64,000 nt of DNA from DASXKD01 sp963806145 (GTDB taxonomy: Bacteria > Actinomycetota > Actinomycetes > Streptosporangiales > Streptosporangiaceae): NCBI GenBank assembly GCA_963806145.1, contig CAWDXD010000028.1:1-64000 (forward strand), read 5' to 3'. The notes under the pieces were generated by a model. That model had not been told where the DNA came from. It did no database searches and worked only from the letters and a program-made list of their open reading frames with translations. The position numbers and the translations under genes were made by a program. Positions within the stretch are counted from its first letter, which is position 1. Each line of letters begins with the position of its first letter. Shown here one piece after another: positions 1-9,160 of the stretch.

Positions 1-3
1 AGG

Positions 4-1560
4 GTGCAGTTGGCGGGGAATGAGGACCGAGGGTATGGCTCGGTGCGGCTTGCTTCGGCCGCCGGTCGCTGGGTGCTGGCGGTGGCGGTGCTGGGCGAGG
101 CGATGATTCTGCTGGAGGCGACGGTTGTCAATGTGGCGTTGCCGACAATCGGCCGTGATCTTGGCGCGGGCGTCGCGGGGTTGCAGTGGACGCTGAACGG
201 CTATGTGCTGACGCTAGCGGCGCTTGTCTTGGTGGGCGGTTCGCTCAGCGACATCTACGGCCGGCGTCGCATATTCATCCTGGGAGTGGTGGTCTTCGTG
301 GCCGCGTCGGCGCTTTGCGCGGCCGCACCGACGATCGAGCTGCTCGTTGTTGCCCGGTTCGTTCAGGGGATTGGGGGGGCTCTCCTCACACCAGGGAGCC
401 TTGCGATCATCGACGCGGTCTTTCATCCCGATGATCGCACCCGGGCGATCGGTGCGTGGGCAGGCCTGGGTGCGGTCGCGGGCGCGATTGGCCCCTCCGT
501 CGGCGGGTACCTGACCGACGCGGTGTCGTGGCGCGCGGTCTTTCTGATCAATCTTCCGCTGGGGGCTTTTGTCGTCGTAGCCGCGGTTCTCCATGTGCCA
601 GAGACCCGGGACCCGACGCGTGCCGGCGGCCTGGATCTGCGCGGCGCCGCGCTCGCCGCGCTGGCCATCGCAGGTGTGTGCTTTGCGCTGATCGACGCGT
701 CCGGGGGCCTGACACCAGCGGTGCTTGCCGCCTTGGCCGCCGGCCTGGCCGCCGCAGCTGCCTTTGTCGCCGTTGAGCGGCGGGCCAGGCACCCTATGCT
801 TCCGCTGGAGTTGTTCCGCTCCCGCCAGTTCGCCAGCGCCAACGTGCTCGCGCTGGTCACCTACGCGGCGCTCGGCGGCGTGATCTTCCTGTTCGTCGCG
901 TTCCTGCAGGTCACACTCGGCTACACCGCGCTTCAAGCCGGTGCCGCCACACTGCCGATCACCTTGCTGCTCCTGGTTCTCTCCACCCCATCGGGGGCGA
1001 TCGCCCAGCGAATCGGCCCGCGGATCCCGCTGACAGTCGGAGCTGTCCTGGCCGGTGCGGGGCTGCTGCTGATGGCACAGATCCACCCCGGCGACAGGTA
1101 CCTCCCCGCGGTGCTGCCCGCACTGATCGTATTCGGGGTCGGTCTCGCCGCGCTGATCACCCCGATTACCGCGACGGTCCTGGCGAGCGTCGATTCACAG
1201 CACTCCGGGATCGCTTCCGCCGTTAACAACGCGCTCTCGCGCCTCGGTCAAATGATCGCGGTTGCCGCACTGCCCCTTGCCGCCGGGCTTTCCGGCACCG
1301 CCTTCGAGGACCCTGCCAGAATGGCAGCCGGCTTCCCGGTCGCCATGACCGTTGCCGCGGGGGCGTCTTTCGCAGCCGCGCTGCTCGCCTGGACCACGAT
1401 CAGCGACGACGCCCTGCGCCGGTCCGGTACGGACACCCAGCAAGTACCAAAGGAACTCCCGCCGTCCCTCAAGCGACACTGCCCGGTGGCCGGCACCCCG
1501 CTTGTCGCGTCCCTGAATTCGCCGCCCAGTTCCCGCCCGCCGACGGTCAAGCAGCCGTGA
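4..1560 (+). CDS. MFS drug exporter, DHA2 (14-TM) family
   Basis: A 518-aa integral membrane protein of the major facilitator superfamily, expected to export drugs or toxic compounds by proton antiport. It opens with a hydrophobic segment carrying the DHA2 signature LLEATVVNVALPTI, followed by the WTLNGYVLTLAAL segment, the loop 2-3 motif GGSLSDIYGRRR and the motif-C-like GGALLTPGSLAII. Length and the number of hydrophobic blocks fit the EmrB/QacA 14-helix group. The C-terminal roughly 45 residues are polar and Pro/Ser-rich. The start is a GTG only three bases from the window edge, so the true start could lie upstream. The substrate cannot be inferred. Confidence 0.88.
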   Translation: MQLAGNEDRGYGSVRLASAAGRWVLAVAVLGEAMILLEATVVNVALPTIGRDLGAGVAGLQWTLNGYVLTLAALVLVGGSLSDIYGRRRIFILGVVVFVAASALCAAAPTIELLVVARFVQGIGGALLTPGSLAIIDAVFHPDDRTRAIGAWAGLGAVAGAIGPSVGGYLTDAVSWRAVFLINLPLGAFVVVAAVLHVPETRDPTRAGGLDLRGAALAALAIAGVCFALIDASGGLTPAVLAALAAGLAAAAAFVAVERRARHPMLPLELFRSRQFASANVLALVTYAALGGVIFLFVAFLQVTLGYTALQAGAATLPITLLLLVLSTPSGAIAQRIGPRIPLTVGAVLAGAGLLLMAQIHPGDRYLPAVLPALIVFGVGLAALITPITATVLASVDSQHSGIASAVNNALSRLGQMIAVAALPLAAGLSGTAFEDPARMAAGFPVAMTVAAGASFAAALLAWTTISDDALRRSGTDTQQVPKELPPSLKRHCPVAGTPLVASLNSPPSSRPPTVKQP

Positions 1561-1749
1561 CGGCCGGCCAACGGAACCCATCTTGCGCCGGTAGTTGATC
1601 GGCGTGACCGTGGCCTAAAATCACGCGTGTGCCTTGCCTGCCGCAGCCTTGCCTGCCAACCTGCATGATTCCGCGAGGTCAGGGGCTCGACAGAGCCACC
1701 AGCCCGAGCCGCTCTCCGAGGCGGTCGACGCGCGAAAGGAACGGCACCC

Positions 1750-2493
1750 ATGCCTAACGAGCGAGTAGGCGACCATGGCGACCGGGGAAGCACGATCGCT
1801 GACCTCGCCGAGGCCGCAGGTCCCGGCTCAGTCGATGGCCGCCACCTGCTACTGGTCGGCGCGGGACCTGGCCTTGGAATGGCCGTGGCACGTCGCTTCG
1901 CCGTGGGCGGCTACCGGGTAACCCTGGTGGCGCGTAGCACGAACGGCCTCCGCGACCTCGCGGGCACCTTGGCCGATACCGGTGCCAAGATCAACACCAT
2001 CGCGGCCGATGCCAGCGATCCCGATGGCCTGGGCGCCCGGATGAGGGAGCTCTATCTCGGAAATGGCGCACCGGGCGTCATCGTCTATAACGCCGTCATG
2101 GGAGCTCCAGACCGGCTGCTGAGCTCAAGTGTCGCCCACCTCCAGGCGGCGTATTCAGTAGATGTCATCAGCGCCATCGTCGTCGCGCAGGTGGCCGCCC
2201 CGGCCATGCGGGCCGCCGGCTTCGGGACCATCCTCGTCACCGGGGGCGGGTTCGCCGACCACCCGATCCCGGCCCTCGCGACCGTTTCCCTCGGCAAGGC
2301 GGCTCTCCGGTCGGCCGCGACGATACTCGGCGCGGACCTGGAACCGGATGGCATCCGGGTGGCCACACTGACGATCGCAGGGCAGATAGTTGCAGGTACT
2401 TCCTTTGACCCGGAGCGCATCGCCGAACGCTACTGGGAGGTTGTCCACGTGGACGGTCCATGGCAGGCAGAATTCCGGTTTACCGGCGAGTAG
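1750..2493 (+). CDS. Divergent short-chain dehydrogenase/reductase-like protein lacking catalytic Tyr
   Basis: A 247-aa Rossmann-fold protein of the SDR superfamily. After a polar N-terminus of about 30 residues comes the nucleotide-binding loop GAGPGLGMAVARRF, then an LVARS segment typical of NADP-preferring SDRs. NAVMG stands where classical SDRs have NNAG. The catalytic YxxxK is missing: the lysine is kept in SLGKAALR but the residue four before it is Val, and the usual Ser is Gly (VTGGG). It may bind a dinucleotide without classical SDR chemistry, or use another mechanism. The start is an ATG with GGAACGGC upstream. It stands alone between an exporter and a decayed gene. Confidence 0.8.
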   Translation: MPNERVGDHGDRGSTIADLAEAAGPGSVDGRHLLLVGAGPGLGMAVARRFAVGGYRVTLVARSTNGLRDLAGTLADTGAKINTIAADASDPDGLGARMRELYLGNGAPGVIVYNAVMGAPDRLLSSSVAHLQAAYSVDVISAIVVAQVAAPAMRAAGFGTILVTGGGFADHPIPALATVSLGKAALRSAATILGADLEPDGIRVATLTIAGQIVAGTSFDPERIAERYWEVVHVDGPWQAEFRFTGE

Positions 2494-2501
2494 GCGACGT
2501 C

Positions 2502-2735
2502 TTACCGATGCGGCCAGGGAAGGCGGCCCGGCACCGTCCGGCGGGCAAGCAGCTCGTTGAAGTGGCGGCGGTCATCGCCACCCCCGCCAGTGCGGGCGAC
2601 CGGGTCTTGGCCCAGGCGTAGTCGTCGAAGACCGGGGCGACCTGCGCGGGGGAAGATGAAGAAGCTGACCCGGTCCCGGCCCCACCTGGCCGTCCTGCTG
2701 GCTGGAGATGAGCATCCGGGTCACGCCGAAACCGG
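2502..2735 (-). pseudogene. Remnant of a DinB-like mycothiol-dependent (maleylpyruvate isomerase family) enzyme
   Basis: Read on the minus strand across frames, the stretch gives TRMLISS, DRVSFFIFPR, APVFDDYAWAK and finally ELLARRTVPGR before a stop at 2502. These match in order the blocks TRMLISG, DRTSFFINPR, APVVYDYAYK and DLLARRTIPGR of the intact enzyme encoded at 27011-27682. At least two frame changes are needed, and the region that should lie between the third and fourth blocks (roughly 100 residues) is missing. The N-terminal helix bundle is also absent. It is a decayed paralogue fragment, not a working gene. Confidence 0.6.
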
Positions 2736-2920
2736 GGCCTGTCCCCGATGGCCCGCGCCGCCGGGCCGGTCGACGATCTGGCGCGGGCCTGGGGGCTCGC
2801 GAGCATGGGCTGGCGTCAGCCGCGGCAAAATTAGTACACTTCGGCGCGGGCTCTGGTGTCGGAGCTTGGCCTTTGGCAGGGGTGGCACACCGTGGGCCGG
2901 GTGAGCAGGCAGGGAGACGG

Positions 2921-4351
2921 ATGACCGAGCTCATCGTCGGCGCTCATGAATCCGACACGCATCAGAAGGCCCTGCGCATCAACCTTGATCCGCGCTGGTA
3001 CGGGACGATCGCCGAGATCGGGGCCGGTCAGGAGGTCGTGCGCTGGCTTTTCCGGGTGGGCGGCGCCGCGGGTACCGTCGCGAAGTCGATCTCCGCTTAC
3101 GACATGGCCGTGAGCGACGCCGAATACGGCAAGGCGGACAGGTACGTGTCCGCCGGGCGGCTCCAGGGCATGCTCGACACGGAGTTCCAGCTGAACGTGG
3201 AGCGGCTCGACCATACGCGCGGTGACGAAAACTGCTTCTTCGCGTTTGCCGACACGGTGGTGGCGCGCAGCTTCCAGGGCGGCAATGAGTGCCACGGCTG
3301 GATGGGCGTGAAGTTCCAGGCCCAGCCGCACGACGAGCCGAGCCAGATCGTCATGCACGTGCGGATGCTCGATGTCGAGGCGTTCGCACAGCAGGAGGCG
3401 CTCGGGATCGTCGGGGTCAACCTGCTATACGGGGCGTTCTTCCAGCACCACGAGCCGGACAAGCTCATCGAGAGCCTCCTCGACCGCCTGACCACGGGCC
3501 GCATCGAGATTGACATGATCCAGTTCCGCGGCATCGAGTTCCGCGGCGTGGACAACAGGCTGATGGCACTCAAGCTCGTGCAGGTCGGGCTGAGCGGCGT
3601 GGCGATGTTCGGCCCCGACCGTGAGGTGCTGCAGCCGAGCGAGGTGCTGCGCAAGAAGGCGATCCTGGTGGAGCGGGGCAGCTTCCGGCCGCCGACGCAC
3701 GTGAACATCGACATGCTCGAGACGGCAAAGGCCAAGTTCGAAACCGACCCGGCCGTGGCTGGCAAGCCGGTACTGGAACTCACCGAGATCACGATGCGCA
3801 ACCTGCTCGCCGGAGGACCCCAGGTGGACAGGCGAGACTTCCTCGCCCGCGCGGAACTGCTCGCTGCCTGCGGCATGATCGTGCTGATCACCGACTACTT
3901 CGACTACTACCGTCTAGCCGCTTACCTCGGCGAACGGACCCGTGAGCGCATCGGCATCGTGATGGGAGTGCCGAGCCTGATTGACCTATTCGACGAGAAG
4001 AACCACGCGCAGCTGCACGGCGGGATCCTGGAAAGCTTCGGGCGGCTGTTCAAGAACGACCTGAAGCTGTATGTCTACCCCGTGCAGCCATCGCCAGACG
4101 ATGAGCTTAAGACCGTCAACGACATCAAGGTCCGGCCAGAGTTGCAGCCACTGTACGACTATCTCGCCGGGCGGGGCAGTTTCGTTCACCTCGACAACTA
4201 CCGGCCCGAGTTCCTGCCGATCTTCAGCCGCGACGTGCTCCGCCGGATAGCGGCAAATGACGACTCCTGGGAAAGCATGGTTCCCCCTGAGGTCGCCGAA
4301 CTCATCAAGCGCCGCGCATTCTTTGGCTACGTCAATCCGGACACCGACTAA
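2921..4351 (+). CDS. Conserved protein of unknown function (family often mislabelled TonB-dependent receptor)
   Basis: A 476-aa soluble protein starting at the ATG preceded by AGGGAGACGG. Recognisable conserved stretches are THQKALRINLDP, AEIGAGQEVVRWLF, SAYDMAVSD, NECHGWMGVKFQ, FRGIEFRGVDN, LKLVQVGLSGVAMF and LVERGSFRPPTH. I recognise these from a bacterial family that automatic pipelines label TonB-dependent receptor or nicotinate-nucleotide adenylyltransferase. Nothing here supports either name: there is no signal peptide, no beta-barrel character and no nucleotidyltransferase motif. The C-terminal third (ITDYFDYYRLAAYL, IGIVMGVPSLIDLF) looks like an alpha/beta domain. It has no operon partner. 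Function unknown. Confidence 0.85.
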   Translation: MTELIVGAHESDTHQKALRINLDPRWYGTIAEIGAGQEVVRWLFRVGGAAGTVAKSISAYDMAVSDAEYGKADRYVSAGRLQGMLDTEFQLNVERLDHTRGDENCFFAFADTVVARSFQGGNECHGWMGVKFQAQPHDEPSQIVMHVRMLDVEAFAQQEALGIVGVNLLYGAFFQHHEPDKLIESLLDRLTTGRIEIDMIQFRGIEFRGVDNRLMALKLVQVGLSGVAMFGPDREVLQPSEVLRKKAILVERGSFRPPTHVNIDMLETAKAKFETDPAVAGKPVLELTEITMRNLLAGGPQVDRRDFLARAELLAACGMIVLITDYFDYYRLAAYLGERTRERIGIVMGVPSLIDLFDEKNHAQLHGGILESFGRLFKNDLKLYVYPVQPSPDDELKTVNDIKVRPELQPLYDYLAGRGSFVHLDNYRPEFLPIFSRDVLRRIAANDDSWESMVPPEVAELIKRRAFFGYVNPDTD

Positions 4352-4400
4352 CAGCCCTTGGTCGGGCCCCCCTGTGCGGCAGCTTGGCCGCGGGGAGTGG

Positions 4401-6056
4401 TTATGCGTGTTCAGGCGGGGCCGCCGCTTGCCCTTGCGGCTGTGGGGCCTGCGGAGCCGCGCCCTGCTGCTGGGCGAAGTCCTTGCTGCGGATGGTGGCC
4501 AGGGCGACCACGGCCGACACCAGCGCGATGATTGCCGCGACCAGCAGGATGCGGTTCAGGCCAGTGGTGAAGGCTGCCCGGGTGATTGCTGCAACGGCTT
4601 GCCTGGCGTGGCTGGGCAGCTTGCTGATGATGTGGGCGATCTCCCCGGACTGCACTGCGGTGGCGATCTGCGGGCCGCTGTGAGACAGCCCGGGTACCGC
4701 GGCCACCCCGGCCAGCACTTGGTCGCGCACGTTGTTGGAAAACAGCGTCCCCAGCAAGGCGATGCCGGTGGCGATCCCGACCTGGCGGAAGGTGGAGTTG
4801 ATGCCCGAGGCCATGCCGGCCCGCTGCGGCGGCACCACGCCGACAGCGGTGGAGGCCAGCGGCGGGTTCACCAGGCCGATTCCGAGGCCGCTGACGATCA
4901 TTCCCGGGATGAGATGGGTCCAGGACGAGCTCGCGTTGAGCCCGCGCATGAGCAGCAGGCCCACGCCGACCATGAGCAGGCCGGGCCCGATCAGCAGCCG
5001 GGCCGGCACGTGCGAGGAAAGCCTGCCGGCCACCGTGGCGGTCACCAGGATGGCCCCCGACAGGAACATCACCCGCACGCCGGTCGCCAGCGGCGAGTAG
5101 CCCAGAATGTCTTGCAGGTAAAGAACGAGGTAGAGAATCATCGCGAAGATCGAGGCGCTGAGCCCGAACGCGGCGACCGAGCCGCCGGTGAAGGTCGGCA
5201 GCCGGAACAGGCTCAGGTCGAACATCGGGTGCGCCCGGCGCCGCTCGACGAGGACGAAAGCGACGAGCAGCACGGCCGCGGCGGCGAAACAGCCGAGTAC
5301 CAGGCCGTCGGTGAAAGACCGCTGATTCGACTCGATCAGGCCGTAGACCAGGCTTGACAACGCCACCGTGAAGAGCACGAAGCCTGGCCAGTCGGGCCCG
5401 CTAGCCTGCGGCGCGCGGGACTCCGCCACCTTCATCACCGAGATCACGGCGGCCGCGATCCCGATCGGCACGTTGACGAAGAAGATCCACCGCCAGGACA
5501 GCCCCGAGGTCAGCACGCCGCCGAGCAGCGGGCCGATGGCCACGGCCAGGCCGGTCACCGCTCCCCAGGCCCCGAACGCGGTGCCCCGGTCCTTGCCGCG
5601 GAAGGCATCAGCCAGCAGCGCCAGCGATACCGCGAACATGATCGCCCCACCGACTCCCTGCAAGGCGCGGGAGAGCTGGAGCATCAGCGGGCTGACCGCA
5701 AAACCGCACAGTACCGACGCGCCGGTGAACACCACCAGCCCGATCAGCCACAGCAGGCGGCGGCCGTACATGTCCGCCAGGCTGCCCGCGGTCAGCAAGA
5801 ACGCCGCCAGCGTCAGCGCGTAGGCGTCAACGATCCACTGCAGGTCGGAGAAGCTGGAGTGCAGCGCCTTCTGGATATCAGGCAGGGCGACATTCACGAT
5901 CGTGATGTCCAGCAGCAGCATGAACGTACCCAGGCACACCGCGGCTAGCGTCCACCACTTGTTTCCACGCTCGCCCAGATCCCCGCCGCCGTCCCTGGCC
6001 TGCTGGCCACGGCGGCGCTGATCCTGCCCGGACAGACCTGCATGGGCTTCGGTCAC
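4401..6056 (-). CDS. MFS drug exporter, DHA2 (14-TM) family
   Basis: A 551-aa membrane exporter of the EmrB/QacA type, with LLLDITIVNVALPDIQ in helix 1, WIVDAYALTLAAFLL, the loop motif GSLADMYGRR and GGAIMFAVSLALLADAF. The GTG start follows ACGGAGCC. A polar segment of about 30 residues rich in Gln/Arg/Gly precedes the first helix, and the tail is Gln/Pro/Ala-rich. Residues 450-510 form a soluble loop before the last helix. It resembles the exporter at the window's left edge but is not a near-identical copy. No linked TetR or MarR regulator is seen, so substrate and control are unknown. Confidence 0.9.
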   Translation of the reverse strand: MTEAHAGLSGQDQRRRGQQARDGGGDLGERGNKWWTLAAVCLGTFMLLLDITIVNVALPDIQKALHSSFSDLQWIVDAYALTLAAFLLTAGSLADMYGRRLLWLIGLVVFTGASVLCGFAVSPLMLQLSRALQGVGGAIMFAVSLALLADAFRGKDRGTAFGAWGAVTGLAVAIGPLLGGVLTSGLSWRWIFFVNVPIGIAAAVISVMKVAESRAPQASGPDWPGFVLFTVALSSLVYGLIESNQRSFTDGLVLGCFAAAAVLLVAFVLVERRRAHPMFDLSLFRLPTFTGGSVAAFGLSASIFAMILYLVLYLQDILGYSPLATGVRVMFLSGAILVTATVAGRLSSHVPARLLIGPGLLMVGVGLLLMRGLNASSSWTHLIPGMIVSGLGIGLVNPPLASTAVGVVPPQRAGMASGINSTFRQVGIATGIALLGTLFSNNVRDQVLAGVAAVPGLSHSGPQIATAVQSGEIAHIISKLPSHARQAVAAITRAAFTTGLNRILLVAAIIALVSAVVALATIRSKDFAQQQGAAPQAPQPQGQAAAPPEHA

Positions 6057-6562
6057 GAAGGCTCCGTTTGCTCAGGGACAGATGACCCGGACAGGATCCC
6101 GCCGGCGATACGGTCAGCGTGCGCACCGGGCCCGCTAGCTCATCCCGATGACTCACCGCAGGCCCACTCGTGCAATGCCGCGACCGCCCGGTGAATTCCC
6201 GCAAGTCCCGTCCCGCCAGATGCCGGTGCCCAGCCAGGCAGCAGAACCAAGGCCCATGCCGCCGCCTGCCCGGCGGGCCGGCCAGCTCCCACCGACCCCG
6301 GCAGGAGCTTTGGCTATCGCGGGGCAGAGCACACGGAACAGGGCCGTTCTGAGCGCCTTCCCCACACGTCGCCGGACGGGTTACGCCTGGCCATGCCGGT
6401 TCTGGTTTTGCCCAGGGCGACGGCTGGCGTCTGCCCTTTCTCGCGTCGGACGGTTAGCCGGTATCCCGCGGTGGAGCCGGGCCGTGTGCTGCCCGGCGGG
6501 CGGGGGCCGCAAACCGGGCCGGGCCGGCGGCACTGGCGGTAGTGGCGTGCCAGGATGCCGGG
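6057..6562. other. Intergenic, about 500 bp, no recognisable gene
   Basis: This divergent interval lies between an exporter and an amidohydrolase. Both promoters should be here, but no clear -35/-10 pair or operator stands out. Short open frames in it look like GC-driven shadows with no recognisable protein. Confidence 0.5.
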
Positions 6563-7984
6563 GTGACAGAGCAGCGCTTTGATCTGGTTGTCCGCAACGG
6601 CACGATCGTGACGCCCGGTCACCGGGAGCAGGCCGACGTGGGCATCACCGGCGGCCGGATCGCCCAGCTCGGGGGGACCGTGACCGGCGCGGTAGAGATC
6701 GACGCCGGCGGCCTGCTGGTGATCCCCGGCGGCATCGATGCTCACGTGCACCTGATGTGCGCTCAGTTGACCGCCCAGGCGGCCGCCGCGGAGCCGGGTG
6801 AGCCGGTCTGGGCCGACGACTTCTGGACCGGCTCGCTGGCCGCCATCGCCGGCGGGATCACCACCATCGGCAACATGACGTTCGCGCTGCCCGGCGAGTC
6901 CATGACCCAGGCCATCGCCAGGGATATGGCCGGCGCCCGCGCCGAGGCCGCCGTCGACTGGTTCCTGCATCCCGTGCTCACCGGCCTGGGCGACGCCGAG
7001 CAGGCGGAGGTCGCCGCCCTGGCCGCCGGCGGGCACACGAGTATCAAGGTGTTCTTGTCCAATCCCGGCTTCGCGGCGGGCACCCCCGGCCTGGCCGAGG
7101 TCGTCGCCGCGGCCGGGCGGGCCGGGTCGATCACCCTCGTGCACTGCGAGGACGCGCACATGCTGGAACAGGCCGGCCGCGAGCTGATCGAGGCCGGCCG
7201 CGGCGCGGTCCGTTACTTCCCCGACGCCCGGACGGTCGACGCCGAGGTTACCGCCGTCGATACGGCCATCAGCCTGGCCACCGGCACCGGCTCCGCGGTC
7301 TACATCGTGCACCTGTCCAGCGCCGCCGCCCTGGACCGCTGCCGCCGGGCCCGCGCCGCCGGCCTGCCCATCTACGTCGAGACCAGGCCGCTGTACCTGC
7401 ACCTGACCCGGTCGCGGTTCACCGAGCCCGACGCGGCCAAGTACGTCGGCGCCCCGCCGCTGCGCGAGCAGGCCGATCGCGACGCGCTGTGGCGCGGCCT
7501 GGCCGCGGGCGACGTCGACACGCTATGCAGCGATCACGCCCCGTGGACCCTGGAGGCCAAGCTCGACCCCGCGCTCGACGTGGTCACCGCGCGGCAGGGC
7601 GTCGCCGACCTGGAAACCCTGATGCCGATGCTGTTCTCCGAGGGTGTCGTGACCGGGCGGATCACCCTGGACCAATTCGTGGCGCTGACCTCTACCCGCG
7701 CGGCCCGGCTGTTCGGCCTCTACCCCCGCAAGGGCACCATCGCGGTCGGCTCCGACGCGGACCTCACGCTCTGGGACCCAGGCGAGCAGCGGGTGATCAA
7801 CGGGGCCGCTATGGCCTCACGGGCGGGATACTCCGTCTACGACGGCTGGGCGGTCACCGGATGGCCGCGGTTCGTCGTCCGCCGTGGCCAGACGGTACTG
7901 GCCGACGGCCAGTGCACCGCCCAGCCCGGCCAAGGCCAATGGGTACGCCGCGACCCAGCGCCAGGACCGGACGCGCGGCGTTGA
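6563..7984 (+). CDS. Dihydropyrimidinase/hydantoinase-family cyclic amidohydrolase
   Basis: A 473-aa member of the binuclear-metal amidohydrolase superfamily, which hydrolyses cyclic amides such as dihydropyrimidines, hydantoins or allantoin. The ligand set is visible in order: the HxH metal pair in GGIDAHVHL (about residue 62), the Lys to be carboxylated in TSIKVFLS, His in LVHCEDAH, His in YIVHLSSAAA, and Asp in CSDHAPW. ETRPLYLHL and the closing TLWDP beta-sandwich segment also fit. The GTG start puts the N-terminus at TEQRFDLVVRNG; a GTG 21 bases upstream is possible. Its neighbours give no pathway clue, so the exact ring substrate is undecided. Confidence 0.87.
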   Translation: MTEQRFDLVVRNGTIVTPGHREQADVGITGGRIAQLGGTVTGAVEIDAGGLLVIPGGIDAHVHLMCAQLTAQAAAAEPGEPVWADDFWTGSLAAIAGGITTIGNMTFALPGESMTQAIARDMAGARAEAAVDWFLHPVLTGLGDAEQAEVAALAAGGHTSIKVFLSNPGFAAGTPGLAEVVAAAGRAGSITLVHCEDAHMLEQAGRELIEAGRGAVRYFPDARTVDAEVTAVDTAISLATGTGSAVYIVHLSSAAALDRCRRARAAGLPIYVETRPLYLHLTRSRFTEPDAAKYVGAPPLREQADRDALWRGLAAGDVDTLCSDHAPWTLEAKLDPALDVVTARQGVADLETLMPMLFSEGVVTGRITLDQFVALTSTRAARLFGLYPRKGTIAVGSDADLTLWDPGEQRVINGAAMASRAGYSVYDGWAVTGWPRFVVRRGQTVLADGQCTAQPGQGQWVRRDPAPGPDARR

Positions 7985-8056
7985 CCAGCGGGCGTGGCTG
8001 GACTGCAAGATGGCCGGAACCGCGGCGATCTGCGCCCGTCAAGCTCGGCAAGTGAG

Positions 8057-8731
8057 TCAGACGAGGAGGCGGCCGCCGATCCAGAGCGCGAGAACGGAGC
8101 CTGCTAGCCAGAGTGTGGCCCATGCGACTCGTGGGACGGGAGTGATTCTGCGCAGGGTAACCGCGTCCCCCACCCAAACGCTGGGCATAAGAATGAAACG
8201 GACACCGGACAAAAGCAGGAACCAGCTCAGCGCATAGGCGGCGATGGTCTCGATCTCAAGGTTTCCGTACTTCAGGATGAGGACGATCAGCCCACCGTTC
8301 AACAGCACGGAGAGGCACCCAAAGGAATTGCGGATTACTATTAGCATGAAAAACAAGGCGACCGCTGCCACGATCAGCACCGCCTGTACCTGATGGTTTG
8401 CCAGAAGGACTGCCGCGCCAAGGCCGAACATGCTCGGGCCCAGGTAGCCAGCGAATGAGGTAACCATCCTGCCCGGGCCTGCCTCAGGTCCCTGGCTGAA
8501 AGTCTCGCCGCTGGCGTTACCGTGCAATTTGACCTTGATGCTCTTGCGTCCCACGGCCCAACCGGTGAGTGCATGTGCACCCTCGTGCGCGATCACGCCC
8601 ATGTGCTGCGCAAGCCGCCAGATGCCTTCTATCGCGAACCCGATCAGAACGAGTATCCCTATGGGCTCACCGATCGGTATCGACGACAGCGCGGGGATCT
8701 GCTCCGTCAATTCCAGTGACAGTACTAGCAT
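8057..8731 (-). CDS. M50B-type membrane metallopeptidase-like protein
   Basis: A 224-aa polytopic membrane protein with the zinc motif HEGAH (in GVIAHEGAHALTGWAVG) near the end of an early hydrophobic segment. Several further membrane segments follow, as in the actinobacterial Peptidase_M50B-like family. The chosen ATG (MLVLSLELTEQ) has a GGGGC element seven bases upstream; an in-frame start 15 codons earlier would add a polar leader. A second ligand motif (NxxPxxxxDG-like) is not obvious, which is common in this subgroup, so proteolytic activity is unproven. It has no operon partner. Confidence 0.75.
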   Translation of the reverse strand: MLVLSLELTEQIPALSSIPIGEPIGILVLIGFAIEGIWRLAQHMGVIAHEGAHALTGWAVGRKSIKVKLHGNASGETFSQGPEAGPGRMVTSFAGYLGPSMFGLGAAVLLANHQVQAVLIVAAVALFFMLIVIRNSFGCLSVLLNGGLIVLILKYGNLEIETIAAYALSWFLLLSGVRFILMPSVWVGDAVTLRRITPVPRVAWATLWLAGSVLALWIGGRLLV

Positions 8732-9160
8732 TTCGCCCCGGCCCCCTGACGGGCTACGGAGGCTGACGGCGCGCACTTCCCCTTGCTGCCCGCGCCATCA
8801 ATAGTCGCTCCGCAGAGCCCTGCTTATAAGCGAAACACCGACGCGAGATCCTGACAAGACCCCTCTCTGCCAAACCCTGGGAATCGCCTGTTGCGCCTGG
8901 TGGTTCAGGAGTGGGGCAGGGGCCCGGCAAAGTCATGAAGTTAGGCCGTGACCTGCGGTGTCATAACTGCCGTGATGTGCCCGGCGGGTCTGAGGGTGGC
9001 CAGCATCGCCGCCGCTAACCGCCACCACGCCCGCGACCCGCAGCGGACGCTAAAGCTGCTTCAAACTGGATGAGCGGCTTTGCCGTGTCCCTGGCGGCTG
9101 GCCTGCCGCTGTGAGAAGCCCGCTCCGGGCGCTGCCGCGCCGAAGACCGGGACGCCCGGC
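8732..9160. other. Intergenic, about 430 bp, no recognisable gene
   Basis: This region separates two minus-strand genes. The stretch around 8973-9074 reads as a short open frame on the plus strand but matches nothing I can name. It may be the tail of a lost gene. No hairpin terminator was seen. Confidence 0.4.

Noticed and set aside
214..1086. Long minus-strand open frame of 290 codons opposite the first exporter
   Set aside because: Composition is Arg/Gln/Asp-rich with no domain; it is the antisense shadow of the MFS gene in GC-rich DNA.
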